Source of the DNA: Sulfuritalea sp.
Lineage (GTDB): Bacteria; Pseudomonadota; Gammaproteobacteria; Burkholderiales; Rhodocyclaceae
Direction of reading: 5' to 3'
Length of the DNA stretch: 64,000 nucleotides
NCBI GenBank assembly: GCA_023229685.1
Contig: JALNYT010000001.1
Span: forward strand, 806,001-870,000
Made by a program: the position numbers and the translations under genes. Below are positions 1 through 10,053 of the stretch, in pieces. Positions within the stretch are counted from its first letter, which is position 1; the number at the start of each line of letters is the position of its first letter. The notes under the pieces are model-generated. The model did not search any database, was not told where the DNA came from, and saw only the letters and a list, made by a program, of their open reading frames with translations.

Positions 1-839
1 AACTGGTCTGCAAGGAAGGCGACGAGGCCGCCCTGAATGCCATGCGTGAACGCATGGCCTTTGCCCAGTGGGCGGCCGCCCAGGTAACCGCGCTGCGCAA
101 GCTGGAGTTTCAGGTGGCCGACAAAGCGACCGCCCGCGTGCTGGTGGAACTGCACAACCGGCAGGCCTTCGAGGCCGGCCTGGTTCTGGTTGGCACCTTG
201 GGGTACATGGCGTGGCTCAATGAACTCGGGGCCATCGCGGTCACTGCACGGACGCTGGACATTGACCTCGCGCGCCGGCAAAGGCTGAAACTGGCCGCAC
301 CGCTGCCGTTTCTGGACACCATGAAAGACACCGGCCTGCCCTTTGTGGCTGTGCCGGGTCTGCCTTCAACTGCACCGTCGACCTCCATCAAACTGCCGGG
401 CGTCGAAGGACTGCGCGTGGATGTGCTGGCGCCGGGCAAGACCTTGGGGGCTGCGATCAAGGTGCCGGAACTCGAGTGGATGGCGCAAGCCATCCCCTAC
501 TATGACTACCTGCTGGCCGATGCGGAACGCGGCGCGACGCTCGCGGGGGGGCACTGCATCCCGGTGCGCCTGCCGCAAGCAGCACGTTTCGTCTGGCACA
601 AGTTGTATGCCAGCACGCAGCGCCGTGGCTCTCCGGAAAAAGCCGCGAAGGACCAGCAGCAGGCTCTGGTGCTGGGGGCGGTGCTTGCCGAAAACGACAG
701 CAACGAACTCAAAAATGCCTTCGAGGCGACTCCGAACCCGATGCTGGCCCCCGTCAAGCCGCTTCTGAACCAGCTAGCCGGCAAGGCAGCGGCTCATCCG
801 GCACTGGTGGACGTGCTGCACCAATGCCTGGGCGGCTGA
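1..839 (+). CDS. Nucleotidyltransferase-fold protein (GSU2403-like), 5' end outside window
   Basis: The reading frame is open from the first codon in the window (base 3), so the N-terminus is missing. The visible 279 or so residues carry a TLGYMAWLN segment followed by RTLDIDLAR, which looks like the paired-aspartate metal site of a nucleotidyltransferase fold. The later WHKLYAS and long helical tail resemble the GSU2403/NTP_transf_8 family of unknown substrate. Proteins of this family are often found in accessory or defence-like contexts, but nothing here fixes a role. It is followed by a strong terminator-like hairpin. The family call is by memory of motif style and is moderate; the substrate is unknown. 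Confidence 0.6.
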   Translation, partial: LVCKEGDEAALNAMRERMAFAQWAAAQVTALRKLEFQVADKATARVLVELHNRQAFEAGLVLVGTLGYMAWLNELGAIAVTARTLDIDLARRQRLKLAAPLPFLDTMKDTGLPFVAVPGLPSTAPSTSIKLPGVEGLRVDVLAPGKTLGAAIKVPELEWMAQAIPYYDYLLADAERGATLAGGHCIPVRLPQAARFVWHKLYASTQRRGSPEKAAKDQQQALVLGAVLAENDSNELKNAFEATPNPMLAPVKPLLNQLAGKAAAHPALVDVLHQCLGG

Positions 840-886
840 CGACTCGATACTGCCGGCCAATACAAAAAACGCCGGACTCGCAAAGC

Positions 887-931
887 AATAAGGCCAACCA
901 CCGTCAAGTGATTGGCCTTATTAACTTTTTG
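887..931 (+). terminator. Rho-independent terminator after the nucleotidyltransferase gene
   Basis: Two perfect 11-base arms (887-897 and 912-922) are separated by a 14-base loop and followed on the + strand by AACTTTTTG. It lies 48 bases after the stop codon of the upstream gene. The tRNA gene on the other strand also ends towards it, so it may stop transcription in both directions. Confidence 0.75.
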
Positions 932-1009
<78 letters not shown>

Positions 1010-1071
1010 TCAGAGAGGGCGCATTATGCATGAATATGCGGCAGTGCGTCAACGCAATTGCCGGAAAAAGA

Positions 1072-1077
1072 TATAAT
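1072..1077 (+). promoter_or_regulatory. -10 box of the ahcY transcript
   Basis: A perfect TATAAT lies here. The expected start of transcription is about 7 bases downstream (near 1084), immediately before the first paired base of the SAH riboswitch at 1087, so the aptamer would form at the 5' end of the mRNA. A clear -35 box is not visible (GTCAAC or TCAACG at the right distance). Confidence 0.6.
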
Positions 1078-1086
1078 GGCCGGCTT

Positions 1087-1157
1087 CCGAGGAGCGCTGC
1101 AAGGGTAGTTTCAACGTACCCCCCAGGCTCGGACCATTTTCAAACTGCGCTCACCCA
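1087..1157 (+). promoter_or_regulatory. S-adenosylhomocysteine (SAH) riboswitch
   Basis: The sequence matches the known SAH aptamer layout. P1 is CCGAG (1087-1091) with CTCGG (1128-1132). An internal hairpin forms from GGGTA (1103-1107) and TACCC (1117-1121). A pseudoknot forms between GAGCGC (1092-1097) and GCGCTC (1147-1152). The conserved GGAGCGCTGCAA segment is intact. A competing hairpin can form between CTCACCC (1150-1156) and GGGTGAG (1172-1178), which takes up the 3' pseudoknot strand, so SAH binding should favour one fold over the other. It sits directly upstream of ahcY, whose enzyme removes SAH, so an on-switch is expected from the known family. Confidence 0.93.
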
Positions 1158-1214
1158 ACCCGTACCGGGCAGGGTGAGTTCGCCTCCCGCCCGGTCACTG
1201 TTCAAGGAGCTTTC

Positions 1215-2624
<1,410 letters not shown>

Positions 2625-2661
2625 GCCGCACCACCGCCCGGTCCACCCCAAGGAGACTGTC

Positions 2662-3012
2662 ATGCGCCTGCTCGCTGTCTGGCTGATCAACGCCCTTGCA
2701 CTGCTGGCCCTGCCCTACGTGCTGCCCTCGATTCACGTCGCAAGTTTCTGGACGGCGCTGGCGGTGGCGGTGGTGCTGGGGCTGATCAACGCCGTGGTCC
2801 GGCCGGTGCTGCTGTTGCTGACGCTGCCGGTCACGCTGCTGACCTTGGGGCTGTTCATCTTCGTCATCAACGGCATGATGTTTCTGCTGGCGGCATGGCT
2901 GATCGAGGGCTTCGTGGTGGGCGGGATCTGGTCCGGAATTTTCGGCTCGGTGGTGTACAGCCTGATCTCATGGGCGCTGACGCAACTGCTGCTGAACTCG
3001 CCCCGCTCGTGA
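2662..3012 (+). CDS. Phage holin family 4 / YvlD-like small membrane protein
   Basis: A 116-residue protein that is almost entirely hydrophobic, with about four membrane segments (residues 4-22, 28-50, 53-80 and 88-112). The RPVLLLLTLPVTLLTLGLF stretch is typical of the holin_4_2/DUF360 (YvlD) family. It starts after AAGGAGAC. Despite the family name it is a chromosomal inner-membrane protein commonly found between ahcY and metF in betaproteobacteria; there are no phage genes nearby. Its function is unknown. It is probably cotranscribed with ahcY (37-base gap) and metF (20-base gap). Confidence 0.85.
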   Translation: MRLLAVWLINALALLALPYVLPSIHVASFWTALAVAVVLGLINAVVRPVLLLLTLPVTLLTLGLFIFVINGMMFLLAAWLIEGFVVGGIWSGIFGSVVYSLISWALTQLLLNSPRS

Positions 3013-3032
3013 CCAACATTCAGGAACCGCGA

Positions 3033-3860
3033 ATGAATCTTGAACTATCCGTCGAGTTTTTTCCGCCGCAAACCAGCGAGGGCATGGAGAAGCTGCGCAC
3101 CACGGTGACCCGGCTCGCGGCGCTGAAGCCCGAGTTCTTTTCCGTGACCTACGGCGCCGGCGGTTCGACGCGCGAGCGCACGCTGGCCACGGTGATGGAA
3201 ATCGCCGCCGCGGGCCACAGTGCGGCGCCGCACCTGTCCTGCATCGGCTCCACGCGCGAGGGGATCCGCGAACTGCTGGCCACCTTTGCGCAGCGCGGCA
3301 TCCGCCGCATCGTCGCCCTGCGCGGCGATCTGCCGTCGGGCATGGCCGACGCCGGCGAGTTCCGCTATGCCAACGAACTGGTGGCGTTCATCCGCACCGA
3401 AACCGGCGACCGCTTTCACATCGAAGTGGCGGCCTATCCCGAATGGCATCCGCAGGCGAAGAGCCCGCGCGAAGACCTGCTGAATTTCAAGCGCAAGGTC
3501 GATGCCGGTGCAAATTCGGCCATCACCCAGTATTTCTACAATGCCGATGCCTACGAGCATTTCGTTGCCCAGGCGCGGGCGCTCGGCGTGGCCGTTCCGA
3601 TCGTGCCGGGCATCATGCCGATCGCCAGCTTCTCCAAGCTGGCGCGTTTTTCCGACGCCTGCGGGGCCGAGATCCCGCGCTGGATGCGGCGCAAGTTCGA
3701 GAGCTTCGGCGACGACGCGGACTCGATCCGCGCCTTCGGCCTGGACGTGGTCACGGAGCTCTGCCAGCGCCTGATCGCGCGCGGCGCGCCGGGCCTGCAC
3801 TTTTATAGCATGAATCAGGCGGGGCTGACGCTGGAGCTCTGCCGCCGCCTGGGCCGCTAG
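3033..3860 (+). CDS. metF: 5,10-methylenetetrahydrofolate reductase
   Basis: Reduces 5,10-methylene-THF to 5-methyl-THF with FADH2, providing the methyl group for homocysteine remethylation. The 275-residue TIM-barrel protein begins LSVEFFPPQTSEG and contains VTYGAGGSTRERT, the H-x-SCIGSTREG region, and ITQYFYNADAYEHFV, all typical of MetF. The ATG at 3033 is chosen because it follows CAGGAA and immediately precedes the conserved N-terminus; an in-frame extension upstream overlaps the holin-like gene and looks spurious. Together with ahcY it closes the SAH-homocysteine-methionine loop. Confidence 0.96.
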   Translation: MNLELSVEFFPPQTSEGMEKLRTTVTRLAALKPEFFSVTYGAGGSTRERTLATVMEIAAAGHSAAPHLSCIGSTREGIRELLATFAQRGIRRIVALRGDLPSGMADAGEFRYANELVAFIRTETGDRFHIEVAAYPEWHPQAKSPREDLLNFKRKVDAGANSAITQYFYNADAYEHFVAQARALGVAVPIVPGIMPIASFSKLARFSDACGAEIPRWMRRKFESFGDDADSIRAFGLDVVTELCQRLIARGAPGLHFYSMNQAGLTLELCRRLGR

Positions 3861-3880
3861 GGGCGCGTCGGGCCGCGAAA

Positions 3881-4795
3881 TTATCTGCGGCTGACCGTAG
3901 CGACGCCGACGATGACCAGCACGACACCGATCATCTGCGCGGTGGAGAAGCCCTCGTCGAGCAGCAGCCAGGCGAAGACGATGGTCAATAGCGGGCCCAC
4001 CATGCCCACCAGCGCAGCCTGCCCGCTGCCGACGCGGCGTATCGCGGCCGACTGGGCGAACACCGGCAGCACGGTGCTGAACAGACCCATCGCAAGGCCC
4101 AGTGCATACACCGGCCAGGGTTGAACCAGTGCCGTCAGCGGCTGCGTCGCCAGAAAGTGGCCGCCGGTGGCGGCGGTCGACACCAGCATCGCCAGTGCGG
4201 TAAAACGCGCCGCGCCGAGTTTGGCGATCATGCCGGCGCTGCCCGACAGATACAGCGCATAGCTGACCGACGAAGCGAACACGAAGCCGCCGCCAATCCA
4301 AACCGCCGTGCTGCCACCGCCGACTTTCAGGTCGTGGGCGAAAGCCGCCGCGATGCCGACATAGCACAGCGCCAGGGCAAGGCCCTCGCGGCGGGTAATG
4401 GCGCGGCCATGCAGCGCCACGCCGAACAGCAGGGTGAGCGTCGGATAGGTGAACAGGATCAGCCGCTCGAGGCCGGCCGAAATGTACTTGAGGCCGAGAA
4501 AATCCAGAATGCTGGCGCCATAGTAGCCGAGCACGCCGAGCGCGGCGACCGCGAGCCAGTCGCGCGGACTCAGCGCCGGCGCGTTCTTCGAGGCGGAAAA
4601 GCCGACCCAGAGGAATACCGGCAGCGCGAACGCCATGCGCAGCGCCAGCAGCGTAATCGCATCGACGCCATACGGATAGGCCAGCTTGACCAGGATCGCC
4701 TTGAAGGAAAAGCCGAAGGCGGCAAGAACGGCCAGGGCGATTCCGGTGCGATGCGAGGTGCCGTGCGCGGCCCGCGGGCCGCCCGCAAACATCAC
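3881..4795 (-). CDS. EamA/DMT-superfamily transporter
   Basis: A 304-residue inner-membrane protein with about ten membrane segments arranged as two EamA repeats (residues about 17-150 and 165-300). Each repeat ends in the family's characteristic GxGLxxAxxGxxxV-like helix. The drug/metabolite transporter superfamily exports small metabolites or amino acids; the substrate cannot be read from sequence. It overlaps the stop of the upstream HerA-like gene by four bases (ATGA), so the two are translationally coupled on the minus strand. Confidence 0.85.
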   Translation of the reverse strand: MMFAGGPRAAHGTSHRTGIALAVLAAFGFSFKAILVKLAYPYGVDAITLLALRMAFALPVFLWVGFSASKNAPALSPRDWLAVAALGVLGYYGASILDFLGLKYISAGLERLILFTYPTLTLLFGVALHGRAITRREGLALALCYVGIAAAFAHDLKVGGGSTAVWIGGGFVFASSVSYALYLSGSAGMIAKLGAARFTALAMLVSTAATGGHFLATQPLTALVQPWPVYALGLAMGLFSTVLPVFAQSAAIRRVGSGQAALVGMVGPLLTIVFAWLLLDEGFSTAQMIGVVLVIVGVATVSRR

Positions 4796-6327
4796 CTGCG
4801 GCGACCGCCCATGATCGAGCCCAGTACGCCGCGCACGATCTCGCGACCGAGCGAGGAGCCCATGGCGCGCACCGTGCTCGACACCGCCGCTTCGACCACG
4901 GTCTGCCGGCCGCGCGTGCCGGTGCGCGCACCGCCGCCGAGCATGCCGCCCAGCGTGTCACCGAGGCCGCCGAAGAAACCGCCGCCGGCGGGCGCAGCCG
5001 CCGTGTCACCGGCGCCGACTCCCGGGACGGCGTTGCCGTCGACGCCATTCTGGCCGGCAACGCCGGTCAGCTTCTCGTAGGCGGATTCGCGGTCGAGCAG
5101 CTTCTCGTAATGCCCGGCGATCGGCGAGGCGGCAATCGCGGCGCGGCGTTCTTCCGCCGTCAGCGGCCCGATGCGCGATGCGGGCGGCAGCACCATGCCG
5201 CGTTCGACCACGGTCGGCCGGCCCTGCTCGTCGAGGAAGGACACCAGCGCCTCGCCGACGCCCAGTTCGGTGATCACCGCCGCCGCATCGAAGGCCGGGT
5301 TGGCGCGCAGGGTGTCGGCCGCCGCCTTGACCGCCTTCTGGTCGCGCGGCGTGAAGGCGCGCAGCGCGTGCTGCACGCGGTTGCCGAGCTGGCCGAGCAC
5401 GGCATCGGGAATGTCGAGCGGGTTCTGCGTCACGAAATACACGCCGACGCCTTTCGAGCGGATCAGGCGCACCACCTGCTCGACCTTTTCCAGCAGTGCC
5501 GGCGGCGCGTCGCTGAAGAGCAGGTGCGCCTCGTCGAAGAAGAAGGCCAGCTTGGGCTTGGGCAGGTCCCCGGCCTCGGGCAGTTGCTCGAACAGTTCGG
5601 CGAGCAGCCAGAGCAGGAAGCAGCCATACAGGCGCGGCGAATTCATCAGCTTCTCGGCCGCCAGCACGTTGATCACGCCGCGGCCATCCTGCGTCTGCAT
5701 CAGGTCCTCGATATCGAGCATCGGTTCGCCGAAGAAGCTGGTGCCGCCCTGCTCTTCCAGCGTCAGCAGGCCGCGCTGGATGGCGCCGATCGACGCCGCC
5801 GAGACGTTGCCATACTTGGTCTTGTACTCGGCCGCATGCTCGCCGACGTGCTGCACCATCGCCCGCAAATCCTTGAGGTCGAGCAGCAGCAGGCCCTGGT
5901 CGTCGGCGACCTTGAACACCAGCTGCAGCACGCCGCCCTGCGTATCGTTGAGGTTGAGCAGGCGTCCGAGCAGCAGCGGCCCCATGTCGGAAATCGTGGC
6001 GCGCACCGGATGGCCGGCTTCGCCGAAGACGTCCCAGAACATGATCGGGCTGGCCTGCGGCTGCCAGTCCTTGATGCCGAGCCGGTCCAGCCGCTGCTGC
6101 AATTTTTCCGAGGCGACCCCGACGGCGCCGAGGCCGGACAGGTCGCCCTTGGCATCGGCGAGGAATACCGGAACGCCGGCGTTCGACAGTTGCTCCGCCA
6201 TGCGTTGCAGGGTCACCGTCTTGCCGGTGCCGGTGGCGCCGGTGATCAGGCCGTGGCGGTTGGCGAGTTGTGCCAGCAGGACGAGTTCGGTCTCGCCGCT
6301 CTTGGCGATGGGCAGGGGCTGGGTCAT
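4792..6327 (-). CDS. HerA-like helicase/ATPase of the DUF853 (YjgR) family
   Basis: A 511-residue P-loop ATPase. The Walker A motif GATGTGKT is at residues 30-37, Walker B is in the segment KLAFFFDEAHLLF, and ADAKGDLSGLG and YFVTQNPLDIPDAVLGQLGNR are typical of the YjgR/DUF853 branch of HerA-FtsK ATPases. A Gly-rich linker (about residues 440-470) precedes a basic C-terminus. The cellular role of the family is not established. It is divergent from yebC, with which it shares a roughly 100-base promoter region, and is coupled to the downstream EamA gene. Confidence 0.9.
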   Translation of the reverse strand: MTQPLPIAKSGETELVLLAQLANRHGLITGATGTGKTVTLQRMAEQLSNAGVPVFLADAKGDLSGLGAVGVASEKLQQRLDRLGIKDWQPQASPIMFWDVFGEAGHPVRATISDMGPLLLGRLLNLNDTQGGVLQLVFKVADDQGLLLLDLKDLRAMVQHVGEHAAEYKTKYGNVSAASIGAIQRGLLTLEEQGGTSFFGEPMLDIEDLMQTQDGRGVINVLAAEKLMNSPRLYGCFLLWLLAELFEQLPEAGDLPKPKLAFFFDEAHLLFSDAPPALLEKVEQVVRLIRSKGVGVYFVTQNPLDIPDAVLGQLGNRVQHALRAFTPRDQKAVKAAADTLRANPAFDAAAVITELGVGEALVSFLDEQGRPTVVERGMVLPPASRIGPLTAEERRAAIAASPIAGHYEKLLDRESAYEKLTGVAGQNGVDGNAVPGVGAGDTAAAPAGGGFFGGLGDTLGGMLGGGARTGTRGRQTVVEAAVSSTVRAMGSSLGREIVRGVLGSIMGGRRR

Positions 6328-6429
6328 GGCGCGGATTCCCGGGATGCTAAAATTTGCGATTCTAAGTTACAACCCCGTGACAACCCCACTACAACCTCGC
6401 GGCAAACCCGCGCAACCAGGGAAACGACT

Positions 6430-7155
6430 ATGGCCGGCCATTCCAAATGGGCCAATATCCAGCATCGCAAGGGGCGCCAGGACGCCAAGCGGGGCAAGGT
6501 ATTCACCAAGCTGATCAAGGAAATCACCGTCGCGGCGAAGATGGGCGGCGGCGACATCAGCGCCAATCCGCGGCTGCGGCTGGCGATCGACAAGGCCAAG
6601 GGGCAGAGCCTGCCCAAGGACAATATCGATAGCGCGGTCAAGCGCGGCACTGGGCAGCTCGAGGGCGTGAACTACGAGGAAGTCCGCTACGAGGGCTACG
6701 GCATCAACGGCGCGGCGGTGATGGTGGATTGCCTGACCGACAACAAGGTGCGCACCGTCGCCGAAGTGCGCCACGCCTTCGCCAAGCACGGTGGCAACAT
6801 GGGTACAGACGGCAGCGTCGGCTTCCTGTTCACCCACTGCGGCCAGATGGTGTTCGCCCCCGGCACCAATGAAGCCGCGCTGATGGATGCGGCCATCGAG
6901 GCCGGCGCCGACGACGTGCTGACCAACGAGGACGGCTCGATCGAGGTCGTCACGCCGCCCAACGACTTTGCAGCGGTCAAGGATGCACTGGAGAAGGCCG
7001 GCTTCAAGGCGGAATTCGGCGAAGTGACGATGAAGCCGCAGAACGAGACCGAGTTCGCCGGCGAAGATGCGCTGAAGATGCAGAAGCTGCTCGACGCGCT
7101 CGAAGGCCTGGACGATGTGCAGGAGGTTTACACGACGGCCGTGATCGACGAGTAG
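6430..7155 (+). CDS. yebC: YebC/PmpR-family (TACO1-like) protein
   Basis: A 241-residue protein starting MAGHSKWANIQHRKG, the diagnostic N-terminus of the YebC family, with length and acidic C-terminal DVQEVYTTA matching. Family members act as DNA-binding regulators (PmpR) and, as shown for some, in relieving ribosome pausing at proline runs. The ATG at 6430 is chosen on this conserved N-terminus; the same frame stays open far upstream only because it is antisense to the HerA-like gene. A TAAAAT-like -10 lies near 6347. It is followed after one base by an EamA transporter gene. Confidence 0.96.
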   Translation: MAGHSKWANIQHRKGRQDAKRGKVFTKLIKEITVAAKMGGGDISANPRLRLAIDKAKGQSLPKDNIDSAVKRGTGQLEGVNYEEVRYEGYGINGAAVMVDCLTDNKVRTVAEVRHAFAKHGGNMGTDGSVGFLFTHCGQMVFAPGTNEAALMDAAIEAGADDVLTNEDGSIEVVTPPNDFAAVKDALEKAGFKAEFGEVTMKPQNETEFAGEDALKMQKLLDALEGLDDVQEVYTTAVIDE

Positions 7156-7156
7156 C

Positions 7157-8017
7157 GTGGCAGCATTTTCACCCGCCCGCTTCGCGCCGCTGCTCTTCGT
7201 CCTGCTCTGGAGCACCGGCTTCATCGGCGCCAAGCTCGGTTTGCCGCATGCCGCGCCGCTGGCTTTCCTGCTGGTCCGCTACCTGCTGGTGCTGTCGCTG
7301 ATGACCCTGGTGGCGCTGGCGATGCGGGCGCCGTGGCCGCGCGACCCGCGGCAGTGGTTTCATATCGGCGTCTCCGGCCTGCTGGTCCATGCCGTGTACC
7401 TCGGCGGCGTGTTCGTGTCGATATCGAAGGGCCTGCCGGCCGGCGTCGCCAGCCTGGTGGTGGGCATCCAGCCGCTACTGACGGCCGTCGGCGCCGGCTG
7501 GCTGCTGAACGAAGCGGTGCTGCCACGGCAATGGCTGGGGCTGGTGCTCGGCTTCGCCGGCGTGACCCTGGTGGTGTCGGGCAAGCTCGGCAGCGGTTTC
7601 GGCCTCGATGCCTTGTGGCCGGCCCTCGCCGCGCTGGCCGGCATCACGCTCGGCACCCTGTATCAGAAACGCTTCTGTCATAGCTTCGACTGGCGCACCG
7701 GCGCCATCGCGCAATTCCTGCCGACCGCGGTTGCCACCGGCGCAGTGGTCGCCTTCACCGACAGCTACCGCGTGGAATGGGTGCCCGAGTTCGTCTTCGC
7801 CCTGACCTGGCTGGTGCTGGTGCTGTCGGTGGGTGCGATTTCCCTGCTCAACATGCTGATCCGGCGCGGCAGTGCGGTGAATCTGGCCAGCCTGTTTTAC
7901 CTGGTGCCGCCCTGTACCGCGCTGATCGCCTGGCTGCTGTTCGACGAACGGCTGGCCGGCATGGCCCTGGTCGGGATGGCGCTCGCCGTGTGGGGCGTGT
8001 ATCTTGCGCGGAAATGA
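7157..8017 (+). CDS. EamA/DMT-superfamily transporter (GTG start)
   Basis: A 286-residue membrane protein with two EamA repeats and about ten membrane helices. It opens with PLLFVLLWSTGFIGAKLGL, a common N-terminal signature of the RhaT/YdcZ-like DMT exporters. The GTG at 7157 is one base after the yebC stop, which suggests coupled translation. The substrate is unknown. It is not closely similar to the other EamA gene at 3881-4795, so this is not a recent duplication. Confidence 0.87.
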   Translation: MAAFSPARFAPLLFVLLWSTGFIGAKLGLPHAAPLAFLLVRYLLVLSLMTLVALAMRAPWPRDPRQWFHIGVSGLLVHAVYLGGVFVSISKGLPAGVASLVVGIQPLLTAVGAGWLLNEAVLPRQWLGLVLGFAGVTLVVSGKLGSGFGLDALWPALAALAGITLGTLYQKRFCHSFDWRTGAIAQFLPTAVATGAVVAFTDSYRVEWVPEFVFALTWLVLVLSVGAISLLNMLIRRGSAVNLASLFYLVPPCTALIAWLLFDERLAGMALVGMALAVWGVYLARK

Positions 8018-8036
8018 AATCGAGAACCGCAATTCC

Positions 8037-8166
8037 AGCCACAGAGATCGCAGGGGACACAGAAATAGAGCGGGTGCTCAGTGCCTCAGGCATTTGCCCG
8101 GCGGACCAGATAACAACCCTCATCAATTCGCTGTTTTTCTCTGTGAACTCTGTGTCCTCTGTGGCT
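8037..8166. repeat. Intergenic inverted-repeat element, copy 1 (CACAGAGGACACAGAG family)
   Basis: About 130 bases between the EamA gene and ruvC are bounded by inverted arms. The left end is AGCCACAGAGAT...GGACACAG and the right end CTCTGTGAACTCTGTGTCC followed by TCTGTGGCT. The same architecture and arm sequence recur at 20545-20676. There is no open frame of note. It resembles the small non-autonomous repeats built on CTCTGTGTCCTCTGTG seen in many genomes. Confidence 0.8.
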
Positions 8167-8182
8167 AACTAAGGTTTTCAGG

Positions 8183-8728
8183 ATGAGCTCTCCGGCCCCG
8201 ACTTCGATCCGCATTCTCGGCATTGATCCCGGCCTGCGCTCGACCGGCTTCGGCGTCATCGACAGGGCCGGCAACACGCTGAGCTATGTCGCCAGCGGCT
8301 GCATCAAGACTGCTGCGGAGGGCAGCCTGCCGCAGCGGATCAAGACCATCCTCGAAGGCCTCGCCGAGATCATCGCCACCTACCGGCCGCAGCAGGCGGC
8401 GGTCGAAATCGTCTTCGTCAATGTCAACCCGCAATCCACGCTGCTGCTCGGCCAGGCGCGCGGCGCGGCGATTTCGGCGCTGGTGACGGCCGACCTGCCG
8501 GTGGCGGAATACACCGCGCTGCAAGTCAAGCAGGCCGTGGTCGGCCACGGCAAGGCGGCCAAGGAACAGGTGCAGGCCATGGTCGTGCGCCTGCTCAAGC
8601 TGCCCGGCACGCCGGGCAGCGACGCCGCCGACGCGCTGGCCTGCGCGATCGCCCACGCCCATGGCGGGCAGGGCATGGGCTCGCTGGCAACCGCGGGCAA
8701 GCGCATGCGCAACGGGAGGCTGGTGTAA
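8183..8728 (+). CDS. ruvC: Holliday junction endonuclease RuvC
   Basis: Resolves Holliday junctions made during recombination, acting with RuvAB. The 181-residue protein has the RNase H-like core with ILGIDPGLRSTGFG (first catalytic Asp at about residue 15), the AVEIVFVN strand with its catalytic Glu, and the C-terminal DAADALACAIAHAH holding the last acidic residues. An AGGATGAG start region is present. It is separated from ruvA by a glycosyltransferase gene whose ATG overlaps its stop (TAATG), which is unusual for the ruvCAB cluster. Confidence 0.97.
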   Translation: MSSPAPTSIRILGIDPGLRSTGFGVIDRAGNTLSYVASGCIKTAAEGSLPQRIKTILEGLAEIIATYRPQQAAVEIVFVNVNPQSTLLLGQARGAAISALVTADLPVAEYTALQVKQAVVGHGKAAKEQVQAMVVRLLKLPGTPGSDAADALACAIAHAHGGQGMGSLATAGKRMRNGRLV

Positions 8729-10053
8729 TGGACCTGCCAAGCGCCGGGCCGCCCCAAGCGCGGCACAGCCAATCGCCCGGAGGCCGCACAGCGGCCGAAC
8801 CGACGTCACCCCCTTCCGTGGGAAGGGGGCCGGGGGGAAGGCACCCCATCCTCTACGCCTGGGAATTCGGCGCGAACCTGGGGCACATCGGCACCTTCCT
8901 GCCCGTCGCCAGAGAACTGCGCGATCACGGCGCCACGGTGCACTGGGCGGTAATCCATCCGCACCAGGCCGCGCGGCTCCTGCCCAAGGCCGGCTTCGAC
9001 TGGCTGCAGGCGCCCGTCATGCCGGAGCAGCGGCGCGCAGGGCCGCCGCTGAATTATGCCGACATACTGCTGCGCTTCGGTTATGGCGCTGACAACGACC
9101 TGCTCGGCCTGGTCGTCGCCTGGCGCGAGCTGATGCGCCTCACCGGGGCCAAAGTGGTGCTCGCCGACCACGCGCCGACGGCGATCCTCGCCGCGCGCAC
9201 ACTGGACATTCCGGTGATGCTCTTCGGCAACGGCTTCTTTACCCCGCCCCAGCTGCACCCGACGCCCAACATGCGGCCGTGGGCGCCGGTGCCTGCCGCG
9301 CAACTGCTGGCCAGCGACCGGCTGGCGCTGACCAGCATCAATGCGGTGCTCGCAGGCTACGGCAAGCCGCGGCTGGACACCCTCGCTCAACTCTTTCAGG
9401 TGGCGGAGGACAGCCTGCTCAGTTTTCCCGAACTGGATCACTACCCGGCGCGGGGGCCGGCCCGCTACTGGGGCATGCTGCCCGCTGCCGTCGCCGAGGA
9501 CAGCAGCTGGCCCGCGGTCGCCGGGCCGCGGGTGTTCGCCTACCTGCGGCCGGAGACGCCCCACCTCGAAGCCGCGCTCCAGGCCTTGCACGGGCTTTCC
9601 GGCAGCGTGCTGATCTACGCGCACGGACTGCCGGCCGAACTGATGCAGCGCTACGCCGCGCCGCACCTCGCCTTCTCGCCGGTGCCGGTGGACCTCAACA
9701 AAGTGGCGCGCCAGGCCGACGCCGGCCTCACTTACGCCAGCGCGGCGGCCACCGCCGCCTTCCTGATGGCCGGCAAGCCGGTGCTGATGGTCCCCGGACA
9801 CCTCGAGCAGTTTCTCCTGGCCCGGCGGGTCGAGGAAATGGGCGCCGGGTTGATCCAGAGTGCCGAACAGCCGCCGCACAACCTGGCGGCGATGCTGCAG
9901 CAGGTGCTGACCGACCCGAACTTCCGCGCCAATGCCGGCGCTTTCGCCGCCAAATACGCAAATTTCGACCAGAATGCCGTCATGACGCATATCGTCGCCC
10001 GCATCGAGGAACTGGCCGATGCGAAAACCAGCCACGCCGGAGCCCTCCCATGA
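8728..10053 (+). CDS. UGT-like (MGT) glycosyltransferase inserted between ruvC and ruvA
   Basis: A 441-residue GT-B glycosyltransferase of the UGT/macrolide-glycosyltransferase style. The N-terminal Rossmann half starts at ILYAWEFGANLGHIGTFLP (residue about 40), and the C-terminal donor half has DAGLTYASAAATAAFLMAGKPVLMVPGHLEQFLLARRVEEMGAG. The first 38 or so residues are low-complexity and are encoded partly by a dispersed CCCCCTT/AAGGGGG repeat (8806-8846), so the true start may be a downstream GTG at 8818. Its stop overlaps the ruvA start (ATGA), so the gene is translationally built into the ruv operon. The acceptor is unknown. Confidence 0.8.
   Translation: MDLPSAGPPQARHSQSPGGRTAAEPTSPPSVGRGPGGRHPILYAWEFGANLGHIGTFLPVARELRDHGATVHWAVIHPHQAARLLPKAGFDWLQAPVMPEQRRAGPPLNYADILLRFGYGADNDLLGLVVAWRELMRLTGAKVVLADHAPTAILAARTLDIPVMLFGNGFFTPPQLHPTPNMRPWAPVPAAQLLASDRLALTSINAVLAGYGKPRLDTLAQLFQVAEDSLLSFPELDHYPARGPARYWGMLPAAVAEDSSWPAVAGPRVFAYLRPETPHLEAALQALHGLSGSVLIYAHGLPAELMQRYAAPHLAFSPVPVDLNKVARQADAGLTYASAAATAAFLMAGKPVLMVPGHLEQFLLARRVEEMGAGLIQSAEQPPHNLAAMLQQVLTDPNFRANAGAFAAKYANFDQNAVMTHIVARIEELADAKTSHAGALP
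8806..8846 (+). repeat. CCCCCTT-AAGGGGG palindromic repeat, copy 1
   Basis: CACCCCCTTCC, then GGAAGGGGGCCGGGGGGAAG. The same unit occurs at 15969-16010 with a few changes. Here it lies inside the N-terminal coding part of the glycosyltransferase gene and encodes a Pro/Gly-rich stretch unrelated to the enzyme fold. Confidence 0.75.

Noticed and set aside
2662..3012. Phage holin gene as evidence of a prophage
   Set aside because: The family name is historical; there are no other phage genes, and this small membrane protein is a normal neighbour of ahcY-metF.
3045..5060. A 671-codon minus-strand open frame over metF and the EamA gene
   Set aside because: It spans two well-supported genes in other frames and has no coherent domain.
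5110..6429. Long in-frame extension upstream of yebC
   Set aside because: YebC has a fixed N-terminus (MAGHSKWANIQ) at 6430; the extension is antisense to the HerA-like ATPase.
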